DNA of 14,712 nt from an uncultured Nitrospina sp. Lineage in GTDB: Bacteria; Nitrospinota; Nitrospinia; Nitrospinales; VA-1. Below the pieces are notes generated by a model, which was given only the letters and a program-made list of their open reading frames with translations, did no database searches and was not told where the DNA came from. The stretch covers positions 1 to 14,712 of the forward strand of contig CAJWOD010000016.1 of NCBI GenBank assembly GCA_913044145.1. Reading direction: 5' to 3'. The position numbers and the translations under genes were made by a program. Below, one piece after another: positions 14,577 to 14,712 of the stretch (its first letter is position 1; each line of letters starts with the position of its first letter).

Positions 14577-14712
14577 ATGAATATAAGATCCTACACAACA
14601 ACCGTTTCAATATTATTTCTGCTTTTACTAATCACTCTTTGTATCGCTCCCCTAATTGGCTCCACCGATATCAGCCTGAATCGAGCCTTTTCAACGATTC
14701 TAAATAATTCTA
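14577..14712 (+). CDS. FecCD/BtuC-type permease (N-terminal fragment)
   Basis: The first 45 codons of a membrane protein run off the right edge. They read M-N-I-R-S-Y-T-T-T-V-S-I-L-F, a hydrophobic helix (about 9-27) through L-L-L-L-I-T-L-C-I-A-P-L-I-G, and then S-T-D-I-S-L-N-R-A-F-S-T-I-L. The first membrane helix followed by a 'G-x-x-x-[IL]-S-L' turn and helix is the usual start of FecCD/BtuC permeases. Its place 12 bases after the BtuD/FecE-like ATPase strongly supports this. AGGG at the ATPase stop gives a moderate SD about ten bases from the ATG. Gene order binding protein - ATPase - permease differs from the more common binding protein - permease - ATPase. Confidence 0.8.
   Translation, partial: MNIRSYTTTVSILFLLLLITLCIAPLIGSTDISLNRAFSTILNNS

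Overview
The window is AT-rich DNA, densely coded on both strands, from a Gram-negative bacterium. It carries lipoprotein signal peptidase, a WaaE/KdtX-like LPS-core type glycosyltransferase and a periplasmic cobalamin/siderophore-type binding protein. The mix of a site-2 protease next to trpS, ileS-lspA, a deltaproteobacterial-style MinD/FlhG-like ATPase and a small GYF_2-like protein recalls Desulfobacterota, Nitrospinota and related lineages. No 16S or other diagnostic marker is present, so this placement is only an impression. I see no rRNA, tRNA, CRISPR array, insertion sequence or prophage gene. This looks like core chromosome with a few unusual small genes, not a mobile island.

Layout from left to right. 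(1) On the minus strand, the start of a YdcZ/DUF606 drug/metabolite transporter (cut by the window edge) sits behind a 100-residue protein of unknown function. (2) On the plus strand is yajQ with a good promoter and Shine-Dalgarno (SD) site. It converges on a minus-strand DJ-1/PfpI-like protein that has lost the family's catalytic Cys-His. (3) A small ABM-domain protein lies on the plus strand. (4) A long minus-strand run reads site-2 protease - trpS - ileS - lspA - GYF_2-like protein, with gaps of 6-9 bases and an ileS/lspA overlap, so it is very probably one operon. Upstream of it is a minus-strand glycosyltransferase with its own extended -10 promoter. (5) Divergent from that, on the plus strand, a single-pass membrane protein with a long acidic tail is followed by a MinD/FlhG-like ATPase. 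(6) A second plus-strand cluster reads CCA/poly(A) polymerase-family nucleotidyltransferase - carboxylesterase - BtuF-like binding protein - ABC ATPase - FecCD/BtuC permease, the last cut by the right edge.

Functionally the minus operon joins charging of tRNA-Trp and tRNA-Ile with membrane proteolysis and lipoprotein maturation. The right-hand cluster ends in a corrinoid or iron-chelate importer in the order binding protein - ATPase - permease. The points most worth a second look are the membrane protein/MinD-like pair with its C8T5 slippage-prone tract, the four-cysteine motif in TrpRS that resembles an iron-sulfur site, the catalytically dead DJ-1-like protein, the degenerate HD site in the nucleotidyltransferase, and the leader region in front of the protease-trpS operon. 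I found no clear new multi-gene defence or biosynthetic system.
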